Shown here: positions 1 to 13,108 of the stretch, one piece after another
Layout of the letters: every line of letters starts with the position of its first letter
Numbering within the stretch: the stretch's first letter is position 1
Source: Telopea speciosissima
Taxonomy: Eukaryota; Streptophyta; Magnoliopsida; Proteales; Proteaceae
Assembly: GCF_018873765.1 (NCBI RefSeq)
Contig: NC_057922.1
Span: forward strand, 13,653,563 to 13,717,562
DNA: 64,000 bases
Reading direction: 5' to 3'
Translations under genes and position numbers: made by a program
Notes under the pieces: model-generated
What the model saw: the letters and a program-made list of their open reading frames with translations, nothing else
Database searches by the model: none
Told to the model about the DNA's origin: nothing

Positions 1-1163
1 TTTTAATTGAACCGGTTTAAATTGGTTGCATCCAATTGGTTCAATTGGTCTAATTTAAGTGAAGTGATCCTATTGGCTAAGAGGTTCTTATATCCTATTG
101 GCTAGTAGGGAATCTTCTTTTATTTAAGTTGTTTTAAGTTGTTTTAAGTCATTAGGGGTAGATAAGTCCTTTCTTTTTAAGTATTTAAGTTATTTTTAAA
201 TTGTCCACCTCTCCACGATTTAAGTGAGAGAGTTGATTTGTAATAGACTTAGGAATAAGGCCTTTGGCCTCTTATTTAATAAGAATCGTAGGAGAGGCTC
301 CCCCACCTATTATGTTTAAAAAAACCGATCTCCTGCTGTTGGCCTTTGCTGCTGCTGCTTCTCTCTTCAGAGACATGTCTTGTGAGTCATATCAAGACCC
401 CTTGTGAGTCATATCAAGGGTTAGGGCTGGTGGACTCCGGTGACTCCTTGCATCTTGTAGATCGGGAGGTCCTTCTTCTTCTTCAATCTAGTTTCTCCAA
501 ACTGCCATTGAAGAACCTGCAATTCAGTAAGTTATTTTATTGTTTTAGTATTTCCCCTCCTCCTTCTAACCTTCCAACCTAACCCTAATCGATTCCCCCT
601 TAAACCTTAATTATCTTAAACCCTAGTTAACCTGTCCAGCCCCTTCCCTCCATCAGATCTGTCCCAATTTTACCCCACAGTTCCTACAGGCCATCTCCTT
701 CATTCGATCCCCCATTCTGCCCCCATTCCTACAGCTAAACCCTAATCCCCCTCTTCCCCATTGAAACCTAAAGCCTCTAAAACTTGCCCAGACCTAACCT
801 ACCATCCATACCACACCAAACTTCAACTGAACCACTCTCTCCATACTAGTGCCACTCGGCCGGAACCCCTTGACCTAATTCCCCCTAAAAACCCTAAATC
901 CCATCATCCCCTTCATTCCCAAAACCCGAAACCCTAAACCTAAATTTCTGAAATTTTAAAAACTTATTCAAACCTAACCTAACCTAGTGCATTAAGACCC
1001 TTAAAACCTGCATATTAAAACCCTATAAACCCCATTACCATTAGTTAACCCTAACCCTAATTTCTGCCCTATTTAGCCTAAGCTGTCCCAATCGGCCAGC
1101 CTTGTTAGGTGAACCTATTACCCTGGGCTCCCAGTGGGATTACTCCTACCTAGGACTACATCA
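1..1163 (+). repeat. LTR-like retroelement repeat, copy 1 (truncated by window edge)
   Basis: Non-coding, with many CCCTAA-type runs in its second half. The first ~110 bp match, in reverse complement, 30450-30558. The part around 1035-1163 (GGCCAGCCTTGTTA, GGGATTACTCCTACC, GGACTACAT) matches 29566-29680 in reverse complement. Copy 2 extends ~155 bp further, so the left end of this copy lies outside the window. Similarity stops near 1163. No gag or pol follows, so a solo LTR is likely but not proven. The 78-aa open frame inside shows no recognisable protein. Confidence 0.7.
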
Positions 1164-2714
1164 CTTCCTCTAATGGCTAAGGACCACCGCACTTTTAAGA
1201 GCTCCCAGTTGAGATTGCCAATCGTCACAGTTCCAAATCCCAAGTCTTCTTAGTATAGTAAATTTTCATCCCACTCCACAAGATGTTTGGAGGTCGCACC
1301 TCAGCTGGCCCTTACAAAATTACTTCGGATTTGCTCCACTCTTTCAGCCACTGAATCAAGTTGAGTAAATGAGGTGAAAGTATTTAGGTATGCTTGCTGA
1401 GGAGGCTTTTTATCATTATGATTCTCCCATCATCGAGCAGATAGTTTTGCCTTCCAAGTTGATAATTTACTCTCCGTACTTTCACTTACTTTTCTCAAAC
1501 TGATGATTGTAAGATTTGCTGTAGGCAGGCCTAAATTAAGTTCCCCATATAGCATATCTATATCCACCTTTTAAAATTTACCCTCAAGCCAGAAATTGCA
1601 TCAGAACTTCTTAAAACATGGCCAATAAGGAGAAATGGTTAATGAGAAGCCCCGGAGAATTCAATATATCATCAGCGAACAAAACATGGATCACAGCTTC
1701 CTCCAAATTGGGCATATAGAAATGCTTGAACATTCTACTTTCTGCTGCTTTGGATATTTTTTTGTTTTTGTTTTTATATTATTAATGCTTCTATTCACCA
1801 AAAGTAAAAGAAAGAAAAGTCTCCATGCCTCAGACCTGTGAGTCCTGAAAGCAGCCTTACGTAAAACCATTTATACAAGTAGAGAACCTTGATGAGTGAT
1901 ACTACTCCCTTCACCTCCTCCAATCCTTAAGTGCATTTTGCTCAATTCTAGAAGAAAATATTTTTATTCAGCAATTCTGAAATATGTTGTGGCAATGTTT
2001 CAACATAACAGAACATCAAACCGTTAAAATCTGAGGCATATTTTACTTCTGTTAATTTGAAATTGCCAGCTACAACTGTGATCTTCTAGTCAACCAAAGT
2101 TACTAATCAGCCCACGAGTAGCATAGTCTTAATCACCATTTCTTGATTCTCCAGTGTTTAATATCATCAGCTGTATGGCTGTTGGACAAAACCAATGTGG
2201 ATGCAGTACAATCACTTAGGTTGGAACTAGGCTGAATTTTAGAAATCATCGTTTCAATCAACCTTAAAATCTACCTGATTTTTATTTGTTGACTTGGTCC
2301 CATCATCCTCTTATACTTCTCACTTTCCTGTTTCCGTCTGATGAAGAGCCCATGCTTGGACAGGTTAAAAAGTATAAATCTGAATGTTCTAAAATTTACT
2401 ATAATTATTCTGGTCAATATACTGTACTTAAATATGAATATTTTAAAATTTACTTTTGCTAATTATTCTGGTCAATTTACTGTTTGGAATCACACTTTCA
2501 AAACCTGAATTTTCCAAAACTCCATTGTAACAACCAAGGGATTGCTGTGTCATACTTTTCCTATTGAGTTTTACTATTCTGGCTGTTGATTAGCTTGTTA
2601 TTTAATGTGGGCCACATCTCAGCCAAATTATGGCTGATCAATCTCTTGGACCAGCAATTTACTAACCATTGGTTTTTTTCTTATTTAACTGTGAATCACT
2701 TCTTGTTTCCGCAG
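1164..2714 (+). other. Non-coding stretch, presumed part of the last intron of the PIP5K gene
   Basis: No open frame here resembles a PIP5K exon. The stretch ends in a pyrimidine-rich tract and TTTCCGCAG, a good splice acceptor at 2712-2714. It is AT-rich with no clear repeat termini. If the exon downstream belongs to a live gene, this stretch and the LTR-like repeat at 1-1163 form its last intron. Confidence 0.4.
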
Positions 2715-2994
2715 GTTGCGGGTGCAGCTAGGAGTGAATATGCCAGCTCAAGCTATCCGCAAGGTTCCACATGTCGGGGCTGAGTCGACAGAAATTGAAC
2801 TTGTTGAGGTGTATGATGTCGTTCTCTATCTTGGTATCATTGATATACTGCAAGAATACAACATAAAAAAGAAAATTGAGCACGCGTACAAATCACTGCT
2901 GTTTGATCCTCTGTCGATATCTGCTGTTGAACCCAAAGTGTATTCAAAACGTTTTATCAGTTTCTTAGAGAGAGTTTTTCCTGATCAAATGTGA
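2715..2994 (+). CDS. Phosphatidylinositol-4-phosphate 5-kinase, terminal exon (partial)
   Basis: PIP5Ks phosphorylate PI4P to PI(4,5)P2 at the plasma membrane. The exon encodes about 92 residues ending at TGA 2992-2994. The reading enters in phase 2: the first G would complete a split AG|G arginine codon, followed by LRVQLGVNMPAQA, a segment conserved in plant PIP5Ks. Then come the C-terminal lobe motifs VYDVVLYLGIIDILQEYN, KKIEHAYKSLLFDP, LSISAVEPKVYSKRF and a final FLERVFPDQ. The frame is intact. The catalytic N-terminal exons (MORN repeats, kinase core) are not in the window, so this is either the last exon of a gene extending left or an orphaned fragment. It cannot be assigned to a particular PIP5K subfamily from this exon. 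Confidence 0.85.
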
Positions 2995-3920
2995 AAAGAA
3001 AGAAGATAAATATAAGTCTTAACTAACTAAATTTTCAGTGCTAATATCATTATTGAACAAGTTGAAGCTTTTCTCATCAAAAAAAAAAAGTTGAAGCTTA
3101 TTTTTTGGCATGCTTAGAACAACAGCATCCTCATTCTTTGCACTCATTTTATTGTAAGGGGATGTTCTCTCTTTGTAAATGCACCATTCAAATTGTATAT
3201 ATTTTACAATTGAGCATGTGTTGTAGCCTACATTGTTGTTAATGTTTACTCTCATTTCTCAATTTGTGGAAAATTTTCATGATAAAAACAGTATAGCATA
3301 TCTACTGTGAAGGCATCTTCAACAGGAAGTAGGAATGGGATTTAAGAGTTCCAGCAGCAATCGTTGGACAAAGTTTCTGATTTTTTTCCACACAACACCC
3401 CCCCCCCCTTAAAAAATATATATTTTTTTGGTCTTCTTTTTGGTTGATAAACAGGGGGAAATTCTCGTACTTCAAACCCTTTTTTGGGGGTGGGGAGATG
3501 TTGCATTTGCACAACTTTGATTCATTCAATTTATTCAACTTACGCAGAAGTTGTCATTTAATTTTTGTTATCTATCTTCTAAAACTTTATGTAGAACTAA
3601 CCTCATATGTTGGTTCTGCCTTGCTAACATTCTAGTTATTTTTTTGCATGAAATGAAAAAAGATTTTGGTAGTAACCAACCAATATATTCAAACTGGAAT
3701 CGACAGATAGTAGGCGGTTAATGTATGTGCATGCAGTGGTGTAGCTAATGTTGATGAGAGAAGGCTCAAATAGAAAAATATTGGAGGGAAAATGCTTTGA
3801 AGGTGAACCTGTATTCCTGCAACATTCGGGAATTCTAGACAGCATTGGGCTGGAACAAGCTGTTCTTCTCAATAAACGTATAGGTAGTTTTATACAAATT
3901 TCACCTGCTTTGAGCTCTTC
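2995..3920. other. 3' flank of the PIP5K exon; no gene seen
   Basis: AT-rich sequence with a C9-10 run near 3402 and T-rich runs. It probably contains the 3' UTR in its first few hundred bases. The short open frames on both strands have no recognisable content. Confidence 0.5.
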
Positions 3921-4008
3921 GAAAGCAAGGATAAGGCTGCTTACATTATGACCCTCTCCAGACCCTGCAGTGACGAGAGCCTTGTGTGCATTGGGTACAC
4001 CCTTTTTG
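3921..4008 (+). repeat. Au-like SINE, 3' half
   Basis: Shares the block TTACATTATGACCC, CAGACCCTGCAGTG, GAGCC and GGGTACACCCTTTTT with the fuller copies at 19331-19499, 20357-20545 and (minus) 25597-25760. These blocks and the terminal T-run match the 3' half of the plant Au SINE family as I know it. The tRNA-derived 5' half is missing. Confidence 0.65.
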
Positions 4009-4649
4009 ATATAGCTGATCCCATTCAATTAGGATAAGACTGAGTTTTTTGTTGTTGTAGTTTTATACAAATTTCCTTCGAAGTGGATACTTAAATGCCA
4101 AGTAGACCCATAATAATCTGTCTTCTGGGTTGTATAATGTTTCTTATTATCCACTGCCGAATTAAAAAAGTATGGTGTTCGAACCAAATGATCCCCGACC
4201 TTCTTCCATCTCCAACTCATTTCCCTTGGCCATGGTCGTTGTTGTACCACCTTTTGAAGTTATACAACTTGTGTCAAGGGGCGACCTTTGCTGTTATAGC
4301 TGACCCTTTAGTTTTTGGCTCTTGCTACCAATTTGGCTTTTCAGGCTCCGGATAACAAACTATCGTTGTTTTTTGATATTTCAAAATGTGGTTCTGGTTG
4401 TATTAATAGGTTCTGTTTTTTCTCATTAAAAAAAAAATTCCAAAGTAAATTTTGGGAAAGAAAAATTCTTTAATAACAAATGGCAAAAGGAACTTTGTTG
4501 AAAATGTATATCTTGTGCAAATCTTTTCGTTTGCTAATTTGATCTATTAATATGTAAAGCTATTTGTTCAATGCAGAAGCTTCTGAAACATCAATTCGGA
4601 GAGGCAAGTAGTCAATTTTGAAATAACTCCATTGGTTGGAGTTCAGTAA

Positions 4650-4650
<1 letters not shown>

Positions 4651-4688
<38 letters not shown>

Positions 4689-4689
4689 G
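4651..4689. repeat. (CT)n microsatellite
   Basis: A run of CT dinucleotides with one GTCT interruption. Confidence 0.9.
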
Positions 4690-6280
4690 TGTATAGAGGT
4701 ATTTTTTTTTTCTTAAGTTCCCACTGTTTGCTTATTAGTCAAAACAATTTACCTGTTCGTCTCTCCACTTGACAATATCGCCTAACAAATTAACAAGAAT
4801 GTAAAAATTAACAATGTAAAAATTTTAATTTGTTAGACACATTTAATTAGGGAATCTCAACCTTTGATAGGACATAAAAATTTGATAAATATTTTAAATT
4901 TAATTATTTAAATAATAATAATATTTAAATATTTTGTAAATGATTTTAAAAAATGCCATCTAGCTCAAAATTATATTGTGGATCCAATGCACTAATAATT
5001 GGTTAGTATTGGCATGCGCATTAACCTTTAGTATACCAAAATGCATAACGTTCACCTTTAACGGTAAGGACCTCTAAGGTCTGGAGACCAAAGCACCACT
5101 GATGAGAGTCTTGTACAAATATACAACAAGCAGTCTTTCATGCAGGATTCTCATAATGATCTAGTTCGATACACATATTATATGAGTATTTTTACACTTA
5201 TATTCCCGGAATCTCATTCACATTAAAATATAAAGTGTAATAACTATGTGAACCGAAGGCCTAGTTCGTTCCCTAGTTACAAACACTTAAAAGATATAGG
5301 ATATTGGAAAAATATATTCCTGAGGTATCTAACATTCCATAACAAAAAAAAAAAAAAACCCTAAGAATAAACAAATTCGCACAATGAATGCATCCATCAA
5401 CAAAAGTGCAAGTAAATCAAACCAAAATAAACCCCTACTAAAGCTAAAACCAAAAGCAGCAACTCTATGAGGTAGATTAACCACTCCCCCCTTTCAGAAA
5501 TAAAAAATTAAGGAGATGAAAAGGAACTGCTCCTCTTGTTTTCCTAGTTTTTTTTTTTTTTTCCTTTCACAACTCTCTTTATGATTGTAATATTAGTCCC
5601 TAAATTGTCTCCTTAAATTAATGAACATCTTCCTGGTTTTGTGTTAAAAGGAAAAGAAAAAATTAAATAATTACAGTAGAGCAGGTATTAGGTCCAAACT
5701 CATTTGCAGGTCATGTGACCCCACATATAATAGACTTAAAAAATAGTATAATTTTCATGAAATCATTGGATTAGAATCTTTTATCCCTGAAGGACAAAAT
5801 TACAATTCCATGTCCAAGAAAGAGAAGACAAGACAATTAAAATATAATAGTACCAACACATATACTAATTGAAAAGGTAAATAATAAGAAACCAAAAAAA
5901 AAACATATAGGTTGCGTGATCATAAACTAATTATTTTTTATCTGGTAATTAGTCAAATATGTGCAAATAAATAATATAAGAATAGTCAATTTGTTACCCT
6001 TTTGGGTAAGTATATTCCAATTGTCAAACATATGGACCAGCTAAGGTTCATTGTTTTCAAATTGTATTAACATGTTGAAACAATTTCCAAAGAATGGCTC
6101 TGACACTTAGTGATAGTGGACAAAAAATTAATATATGATTACGATTGATGTTGGCAATTTGTTCACAAGGTTTGGCACCTTCAATTTGTAGAAAATAGTG
6201 TTGATGTTGGAATAGTTCAAGCCTAATCCTGGAAAACAAGAAGATCTATTAGAATTCTTTTGGATAGGTAGATAAATGTT
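4690..6280. other. AT-rich intergenic DNA; no gene seen
   Basis: Low-complexity A/T-rich sequence with poly(A) and poly(T) runs (around 5345 and 5548). No open frame of recognisable content and no clear element termini. Confidence 0.5.
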
Positions 6281-6432
6281 TAAGGGGGAGCGCAGGGGCT
6301 ATGTGCATGTGGCAACCAATGAGAACGCATTCGCTGGCATCTCAGGGGGCAGGATTTCTGCCTTTCATGGGGATGGACCGGTCATTTTGCTCCCCCCCCC
6401 CCAATGTGTCGGGGTGTGGCCCCTGTGTCCGC
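6281..6432. repeat. Foldback MITE-like repeat
   Basis: Begins with GGGGGAGCGCAGGGGC and ends near GTGTGGCCCCTGTGTCC, which is partly complementary. Contains a C10 run near 6391. The internal text (CAATGAGAACGCATTCG, TTTCTGCCTTTCATGGGG) resembles the family at 7689-7848, 18670-18780 and 19730-19840. Confidence 0.5.
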
Positions 6433-7688
6433 AATAAAAAACTTTTCAATCCATGAAGGAAGGGTTTCCACTCCTCATAGCAGTGGGATTTTAGCAGAAT
6501 TCCTTCAAAATTACCCTCACAATAAATTTTTTTTTAAAAAGGTGAAAGCTGTGAACCCTAAAAGTCTGGGGAAAAAACGAAACTATCATCGAGCACGGAT
6601 TTTTATCCAATCATTGTCTTGAAATTCTCTAAAGATATTCTTCCTTTTCGGGAAGTGGATTTCATGTTGAGTATCTCCTCCACTCACAGATGCACATCAT
6701 CAATCTAACCTATCAATATATTGCCAGTATAGGCATCAACCATTGGCACATCAAGACGCACAAAATATACTTGCAACGATCAGAACCTCTCAAGTATGGG
6801 GAAAATAATAACTATAAAAAAGCCTTGTTGCATAAACAACTGACGGTGATCCATAAAAGGCTCTCGTAATGATCATGTTCAAAACACATTCTGAGAAATA
6901 TACGATGTGATACCCTTATGAATAATATATCTAATATTGTCCCTAATTGTACACACTTTAAAGTATAATCTTAAAACAACACATCGCACATAAAATGATA
7001 ATACAAATTAATACAGTTAATTATGATTTGATGAACACATATATCCAACTTCATCTCCAACACATTTGATGCTCTCTCTCTCTCTCTTCCTATTCGCTTT
7101 TTAAAAGGAGGAGACGGAGGGAGGAATCTCAGTTAAATGTGAAAGATAAGGTAGTTAAATTCATTAAATGTTGTCCACTTTTAGCATGAAAATGTCTATG
7201 GAGACCAATGGTCCCACCCCAACGCCAGTGCAGCCATCTCTATCTGATATGGCCACCCACCGTACACGATGGGCCTGAGGTCCCATCATTCTCAACGGCC
7301 CATTGGCTTAATCCAGTACATATGGGCCCACTGATTTATTTTTCCCACCAATTTATTGATATATGTAGATCAATCAAATCATCATCAATTACCCATCAAT
7401 CACAGACTATTACTCTATTAGTCATTTTATGGTCCCCATCCAAGATTGCGGGTCCCAATCGTTGATTAGTTCCTATCATTTAAACCTTGGGCCTTCATGT
7501 CTCTAAATCTGTACTTAATGGGCCCAGGCCCTTCCATCAGAACTCTTAAAAAAGCGAATTCTCTTTAACTACTTCACGGGAGAATGCTCCTCTTTCCCCC
7601 ACTCTTTAATGAGATAACTGTGTTGCTGGGTCCCAGTCAGTAAACCAACCCACATTGGTTGATCGGGGTTAAACCCATAAACACAAGA
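6433..7688. other. Intergenic DNA; no gene seen
   Basis: AT-rich with a short (CT)n run near 7073. The 85-aa open frame at 7208-7465 has no recognisable domain and is probably chance. Confidence 0.5.
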
Positions 7689-7848
7689 GTTCTCTGTGGG
7701 GGAGCGTGACCCCTACGCGTACAGGAACCTAATGGGAGTGCATGTGGCAGCATCAACAGGATAGTCATTTCAGCCTTTTATGGGGGGTAGAGCCATCATT
7801 TCACCCCCATGTGTCTAGACGCAGAGGATACACTCCCCCACAAAGAAC
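7689..7848. repeat. Foldback MITE, ~160 bp
   Basis: Left end GTTCTCTGTGGGGGAGCGTG pairs with right end CACTCCCCCACAAAGAAC as imperfect terminal inverted repeats. No coding capacity. Related short palindromic repeats lie at 6281, 46767, 47170 and 50036. Confidence 0.7.
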
Positions 7849-9129
7849 ATTTGTCCAAAAAAAAAAATGTACAAAGTTCTAATCATTGGACAAAAAGGAC
7901 ATGATTTGGATTAAACATGTGTCAAATTTTAGAGTCTAATTCGGTCATATAGCCTACTATAAATCAACATGAACCCCATATTTGTCATTGCAAGACAATG
8001 GTACTCCTACAATTATAGTGCACTCGCTCGTGGCTCTAGACTTTCATAATTATGTTTTACTACAGAAAATTTAGAGGGCTCAAACTTGACATATGAGTAA
8101 GTGACTTAAGAGTCTATATGTTGACAAATTTTGGATCTCATCTTATCTACCATGTGACAATTGTTGGCTTTTAAAGTAGAACTTTATTGGTATCTTCTTT
8201 TTTTTTTTTTTTTTTTTTTTGGGAGAAGAAAAACGAAAAGAAGAATTGAGGAATTGCTCCATTCTTTTTAACAACCCTAAGTCCTAACCTCTTGAGCTTT
8301 TTTTTTTCCCCCCTAAGGATTTTCTATCCTATGACCTTCCAATGCTATTTGATCTTGTAATAGGATCAACCTTGGTAGAGTTACTACGGGGTCAATCTAC
8401 TTTGACTCGTTTTTATAGGTTACACGCTTTTGTATTACCTCTTCTTACTACAATATTTATGACAACCCCTCTCACTCACTCACAGGTCTCATGAATATCT
8501 CAACAAAGGCTTTTATTGTTAGTCATAAAATTAAGGAATTGGTCCCATAGATCAGGTGGTGTTCAAAATTTTATGATCATAAAGGTCTCATGGTATTCTA
8601 AGTACTGTCAATTAACAATTAATGTATTCTAAATGTCTAACTATCAATTTCCAATCACAAAGTTGATTAAATGGAAAAATAAAGCTTTGAAAATCTGTTC
8701 AGAAATATATATATTTTTTAAATAAATTAAATGAATTGTTAGCTGAAAATGTGAGAAAATGTCTATACATGAATGGGCAATTTGTAGCTTGAAATTAGAA
8801 CAATCCGAAGCACAACCTATCCATCAAATAGTTGGAATCATCAAATCACCTTTTCACATGTCAAGTTTAAGCCAAAACAAAATCTACCATGTGGGAAATA
8901 AACCATTTTAATTTTTAAGGATGATGAAGGGTCCATAAATTATCAGGAGGTTGCATGAGACATACATGGGAGACTATATGATCAAATTTGAACTTTGGCT
9001 TTTCTAGATCATGTCCTCTATATCCAATGATCATAATCGCTAAACATCAACTCTTTCATAGGTACAATGTGACGCATAGGCTAGTTGCCCTCGCCATGGA
9101 ACACTCATTGCATCTTTCATGCCACTATG
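7849..9129. other. Intergenic DNA; no gene seen
   Basis: AT-rich, with a T24-type run near 8197-8220. No recognisable coding or repeat termini. Confidence 0.5.
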
Positions 9130-9960
9130 TGGTAAATAGGGTTAAATCCTAGTGGGAGGAAAATGGAACATTTTCTATAACTACCTTGTCCTATATTTGC
9201 TCAATCTCTCTTACTCAAAAATCAAACTTTCACTTTTTTTCTCTTTCCTGATAATTCTAAATCTCTAGACCCCTTCCTCTCCCAGGCTTCCCTCCTCACC
9301 TCTACCCTCCCATAGGTTCATCTGGTGGCACACTACTCCCGCAACCTTTCTTCGAGACCTTCCCCCACCATATGCCCCACCACAACCTCTCACCCTCGCC
9401 TTTTTCTCTACCATGGGCCACTCCTGCCCCACCCCTTCTCTGCAACTCCCACCCCACCCCCTCATGTCCTCTCGAACCCCACCTTCTCCCTCACCCACCC
9501 TCTGCAACCCGTTCACATTTTTGTCTCTCTCTATTGATGATGATTGTAAAGAACATTTGGATGTATTTTATGGGAAAATATGAGGGGTGGAGCAATAGTT
9601 GTGGAAAGGGGATGGGGCAAGAGCTATAGAGATGGTGTGATTCACAATAGAGGGGAAAGCGAGGGGTGACAGATTGTGGCAGGGTAGAAGATGAGGGAGA
9701 TGCTAGGGAGAGATTGTGGGAGTGAGTATCACTGCACAGGATTGTGTGAGGGAGAGGAAGGGAGCAAAGGTAATTTAGGGATTTAGAATTAACAGAGGGT
9801 GAAGATTAGAAATTTTGCTTCTATAATGAATCAAAAAGAAAATTTTAGTAGAGTATTTTGGGTAAACATAGAATAAGCATAAGGGAATATGATAGAGTAT
9901 TTTAGTAGAGCATAACGGAATGATAGAAATTTCCCCAAAAAAATAATCAATGCAGTACAG
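9130..9960. repeat. Large imperfect foldback, pyrimidine-rich left arm, purine-rich right arm
   Basis: The left arm (ATTCTAAATCTCTAGACCCC around 9255) is mirrored by GGGATTTAGAATT around 9778 in inverted orientation. C-rich text at 9270-9500 corresponds loosely to G-rich text at 9590-9770 on the other strand. The two 80-aa open frames here follow strand composition bias rather than a protein. Likely a non-autonomous DNA element; the ends are not resolved. Confidence 0.45.
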
Positions 9961-10019
9961 TAGTGTAGGTTAGTTTTACTTCCACACTGTCTATTCTTAA
10001 TTCATTCTAGTTCCAACCA

Positions 10020-10870
10020 AACGGACCCCTGCTTCGTCTTTTACCTACGGCTGAGTTAACACGTAAAAGATTCCGAATTTGGCCGATTTGACAAAATTTT
10101 CTCCCGATAAATTCGCAAATTCTCGCGGGTTTTGTCGTGAATCCGACACAAGCTGTGTTTCGCCGCTCCGAGAAACCCGCTTTAACACAATCGTCACCGT
10201 CATATCATTAACGCATAATTGCCTACGCATAACAACACGAGTGGTCCCTACATGACGGCCGACCATTCTTGTTCTCACACGTAACCTCGATTCCTTGTCA
10301 GCTGGCAGAAGGAACAGTCCACGTGGTCTTGTCGGTGGGACCCAACTCTCACATATCTTTTCTTTCCTTCCTTTTTTTTCTCCCTCGAATGGGGTCCATT
10401 CATGCATTTAGAAGGTCGGATCAGACCGTACATATGAGCATTAAATACGAGCACGTGGCGGTACCTGTATCGTACGATGAGAGAGAATCTGAGACGTCGA
10501 TCTCTCTGAATTTGTGAAGACCGATGCCCTCGTGAGTAAGTTTGACTCGCATCGTTGCAGACTCTCTGTAGTCTGTACCAATTTAATTGAAATCGAGAGA
10601 GTGGCAGTTTCGAAGCGTCCACGTCAGCGATTTAAATCTTTGGGTCTTTTTTTTTTTTTTGAAAGCTTTTCTTTTCCTCGAAACTCGGGCTCTCCTCGTT
10701 TCCCGATCCTCCGCTCCCGCTGACACCGACACCACCGGTATCCGGGTAATGGCGATCTAACCGTCCATTCGTACTGTTTGGACAGTCCAGATCTCTCATT
10801 CCGTAATCGCCGTCTTCCCTTAGTCGTGTTTCACGGAAGTCTCTGTTCCGGACAGATTTCACCAAAACAA
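10020..10870. promoter_or_regulatory. GC-rich low-copy island with two G-boxes (possible promoter/5' region)
   Basis: Base composition jumps relative to its flanks, with many CG dinucleotides and no repeat signature. It contains a palindromic G-box CCACGTGG at 10319-10326 and a second CACGTG at 10452-10457. Open frames on both strands (up to 120 aa) match nothing I recognise and overlap one another, so I do not call a gene. It could be the promoter and leader of a non-coding transcript or the remnant of a lost gene. Confidence 0.35.
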
Positions 10871-13108
10871 GTAAAACGTAATAAAAAGTGAAATTTGTCC
10901 AAAAAGGAAAAATGGAAAAAAAAAAAATTTTGTTAAAAGTTATAATATTACAGTGAAAAATTCAGATTCATGAATTATGATAGATGGGGCAGCTTTATTC
11001 TTTTTTGGATAACAAGATGTAGTGACCATAGGGTTTTGTAACTCTTGCGTGTGCATGATAAAGGTTTTTTTTTTTTTTTTTTTTGTTTTTGTTTCCTCTC
11101 TCTCTCATGCAAATGTATAAAATATTAAAATTGGGTTTTTTTCTTGTCATTATACTTGGTGAAGTATTACGCTTCATTATTTGTCACATGACAATAAATT
11201 GGTTTCACTATTTTTTATGTGACAATACATATATTAGTCCATGTTGATAGAAAACAAGACAAATATCTCATTGGTACAATTTCAACTTAAAATGAAATAG
11301 TTAAAATTACAAAAGATGTCATTTTATCTCTAGTTCATGACATTTGTGTAATTTTATTAAAACTTTAAATTTGATCATTGAGATGGACTGACTCATGTAC
11401 TACCAAGTGATAAATAGTGAAATATTATACTTCACTTGCCATAGTGAAATCTAGAAAGACCAATTGAAATTTGATTAAAAATAAAACTAAGATATGATGG
11501 TATTTAGACCTTAAACTTGAAAATTGGTTCTTATCAAAATAAAAAAATAAAAAATAAAAAATAAAACTTGAAAATTGTTAAAATGAAGAGAGAGAAAGAG
11601 AGAGAGGACTTCCCATTCCATCGTTAATTTGACCGAAGTATTGAATTCAAAAGGTTGGATGGGTGAGGTAAGGCTTTGTAAACTAACAAGCTATGTGAAC
11701 GAAATTTAGCCAATTGTAAAACCTATTTAAATCTAGGGCAAGAGATCTCGGTCTAGTTGTGTAGCGCCTACACCAGCACGAGGGCCAATGAGAGCGCATG
11801 TAGAAACATTAACATGGATGCCGTTTTTTATTTCATGGAGTGTAGGATGGTATTTTTTATTGCACACTTCTGTGTCTAGGCCTCTGGACACAGAAGCCAC
11901 GTGACCCAGTAACATTATTTTTCCCTTAAATCTAATTATTTTTCGCACTTATGGTAACAAATCGTTTAGATTGTATTTCAACCTCATTAATCAATTTTAG
12001 TGGTTTTTAAATTGTGGAAAATTTTCGGTTTTCATCAAAATCGATTTAACCATCTAGCCAAAATTGATTTAAAAAAATATAATGCCCTCTATTACTCTAA
12101 TAATGAAACCCATTTGACCCGCCTAGGTCAACAATTCAATTTCTTTGAGCAGCCTCCAAAAGCAGCTTGGATCATCTTATTGGCCTCTTTAGCTTGTCTT
12201 CTCTGATAAGAATCCATTGATTGTGCTTTTCCTCTTTAAAATACTCGATCTCCTATTCAAATTAAAATATTAGGTTTGGTTTACAAGTGATAGAGCATTT
12301 AACTAACATTCTAATTGTAAGTAGTAGTTTTCAATGATAATTGTATAAATTAATGGACCTAGTTTTCCTAAATGGACATTAAGAAAGGAATTTTCTTAAC
12401 AAGCATCTTTATTCTAGATATGCCATGTGACAGTTGAAAACCAGATGAAATTTTGTGGACAGGTAGATCACAACGTCTCCTAATAATATGTCTAGTTTCA
12501 ACACTACCAGGTGTGCATGTGTATACATGAAAGGATAGGAATTTACCAAAAAAAAAAAAAGATATGGAATTAGATGGGAGGATAAACGATTGACTTTACG
12601 ACTAAATTTTGACAGATAACCTATTCAATCAATTCTTTAAAAATCCAAATATGATCATATTTAATTTCCTCATCATTCTTCCACATAGCAAAACTAGATG
12701 TGTCTATTAAGAAGATTCTTTTCTAAATGGCCGTGTTAGAAAACATTTTACAATTTTGCATGTATGAATAAATATTATAGAATTCCATCTCTCTTCTAAA
12801 ACCGAAATTATTGAATAATGCTTGCATTTTGTTAAGACATATCCCTTGCGTTTGTGATAGATATTTTATCATTTAAAATCTATCATGTTAAGATAAGTAT
12901 TTCATTATAGGACATGGTAACTTTCCCATCTCCTTCCTACTAAGGATTATTAATATTGATTAGAAGTAATATTCGATTAGTGCCCAACTAATTTGTATGG
13001 TTCCAAAAAACTCCTATAATCAATTAGTTAAATGCCATTTTAGTAATTCACCTAGTTTTGAGGTTCTTTTGACTTGTTAGCTAATAAATAGAAGAATATT
13101 GGTTATAA
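10871..13108. other. AT-rich intergenic DNA; no gene seen
   Basis: Contains T-runs (11068-11083) and a GA tract (~11587-11607). A degenerate MITE-like stretch at ~11737-11920 shares GAGAGCGCATGTAG, CTGTGTCTAGGCC and GACACAGAAG text with the 7689 family. Confidence 0.45.

Noticed and set aside
2336..2366. Possible upstream PIP5K exon (GATGAAGAGCCCATGC before a GGACAG|GTTAAA donor-like site)
   Set aside because: The residues do not continue into the expected PIP5K sequence and the phase does not give the required split arginine.
9265..9629. Pro/Ser- and Gly-rich frames on both strands
   Set aside because: They lie in the C-rich/G-rich arms of a foldback repeat and follow strand composition.
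10045..10622. Overlapping 115-120-aa minus-strand frames in the GC-rich island
   Set aside because: No recognisable domain, they overlap each other and plus-strand frames, and there is no splice or conservation support. Composition explains the open length.
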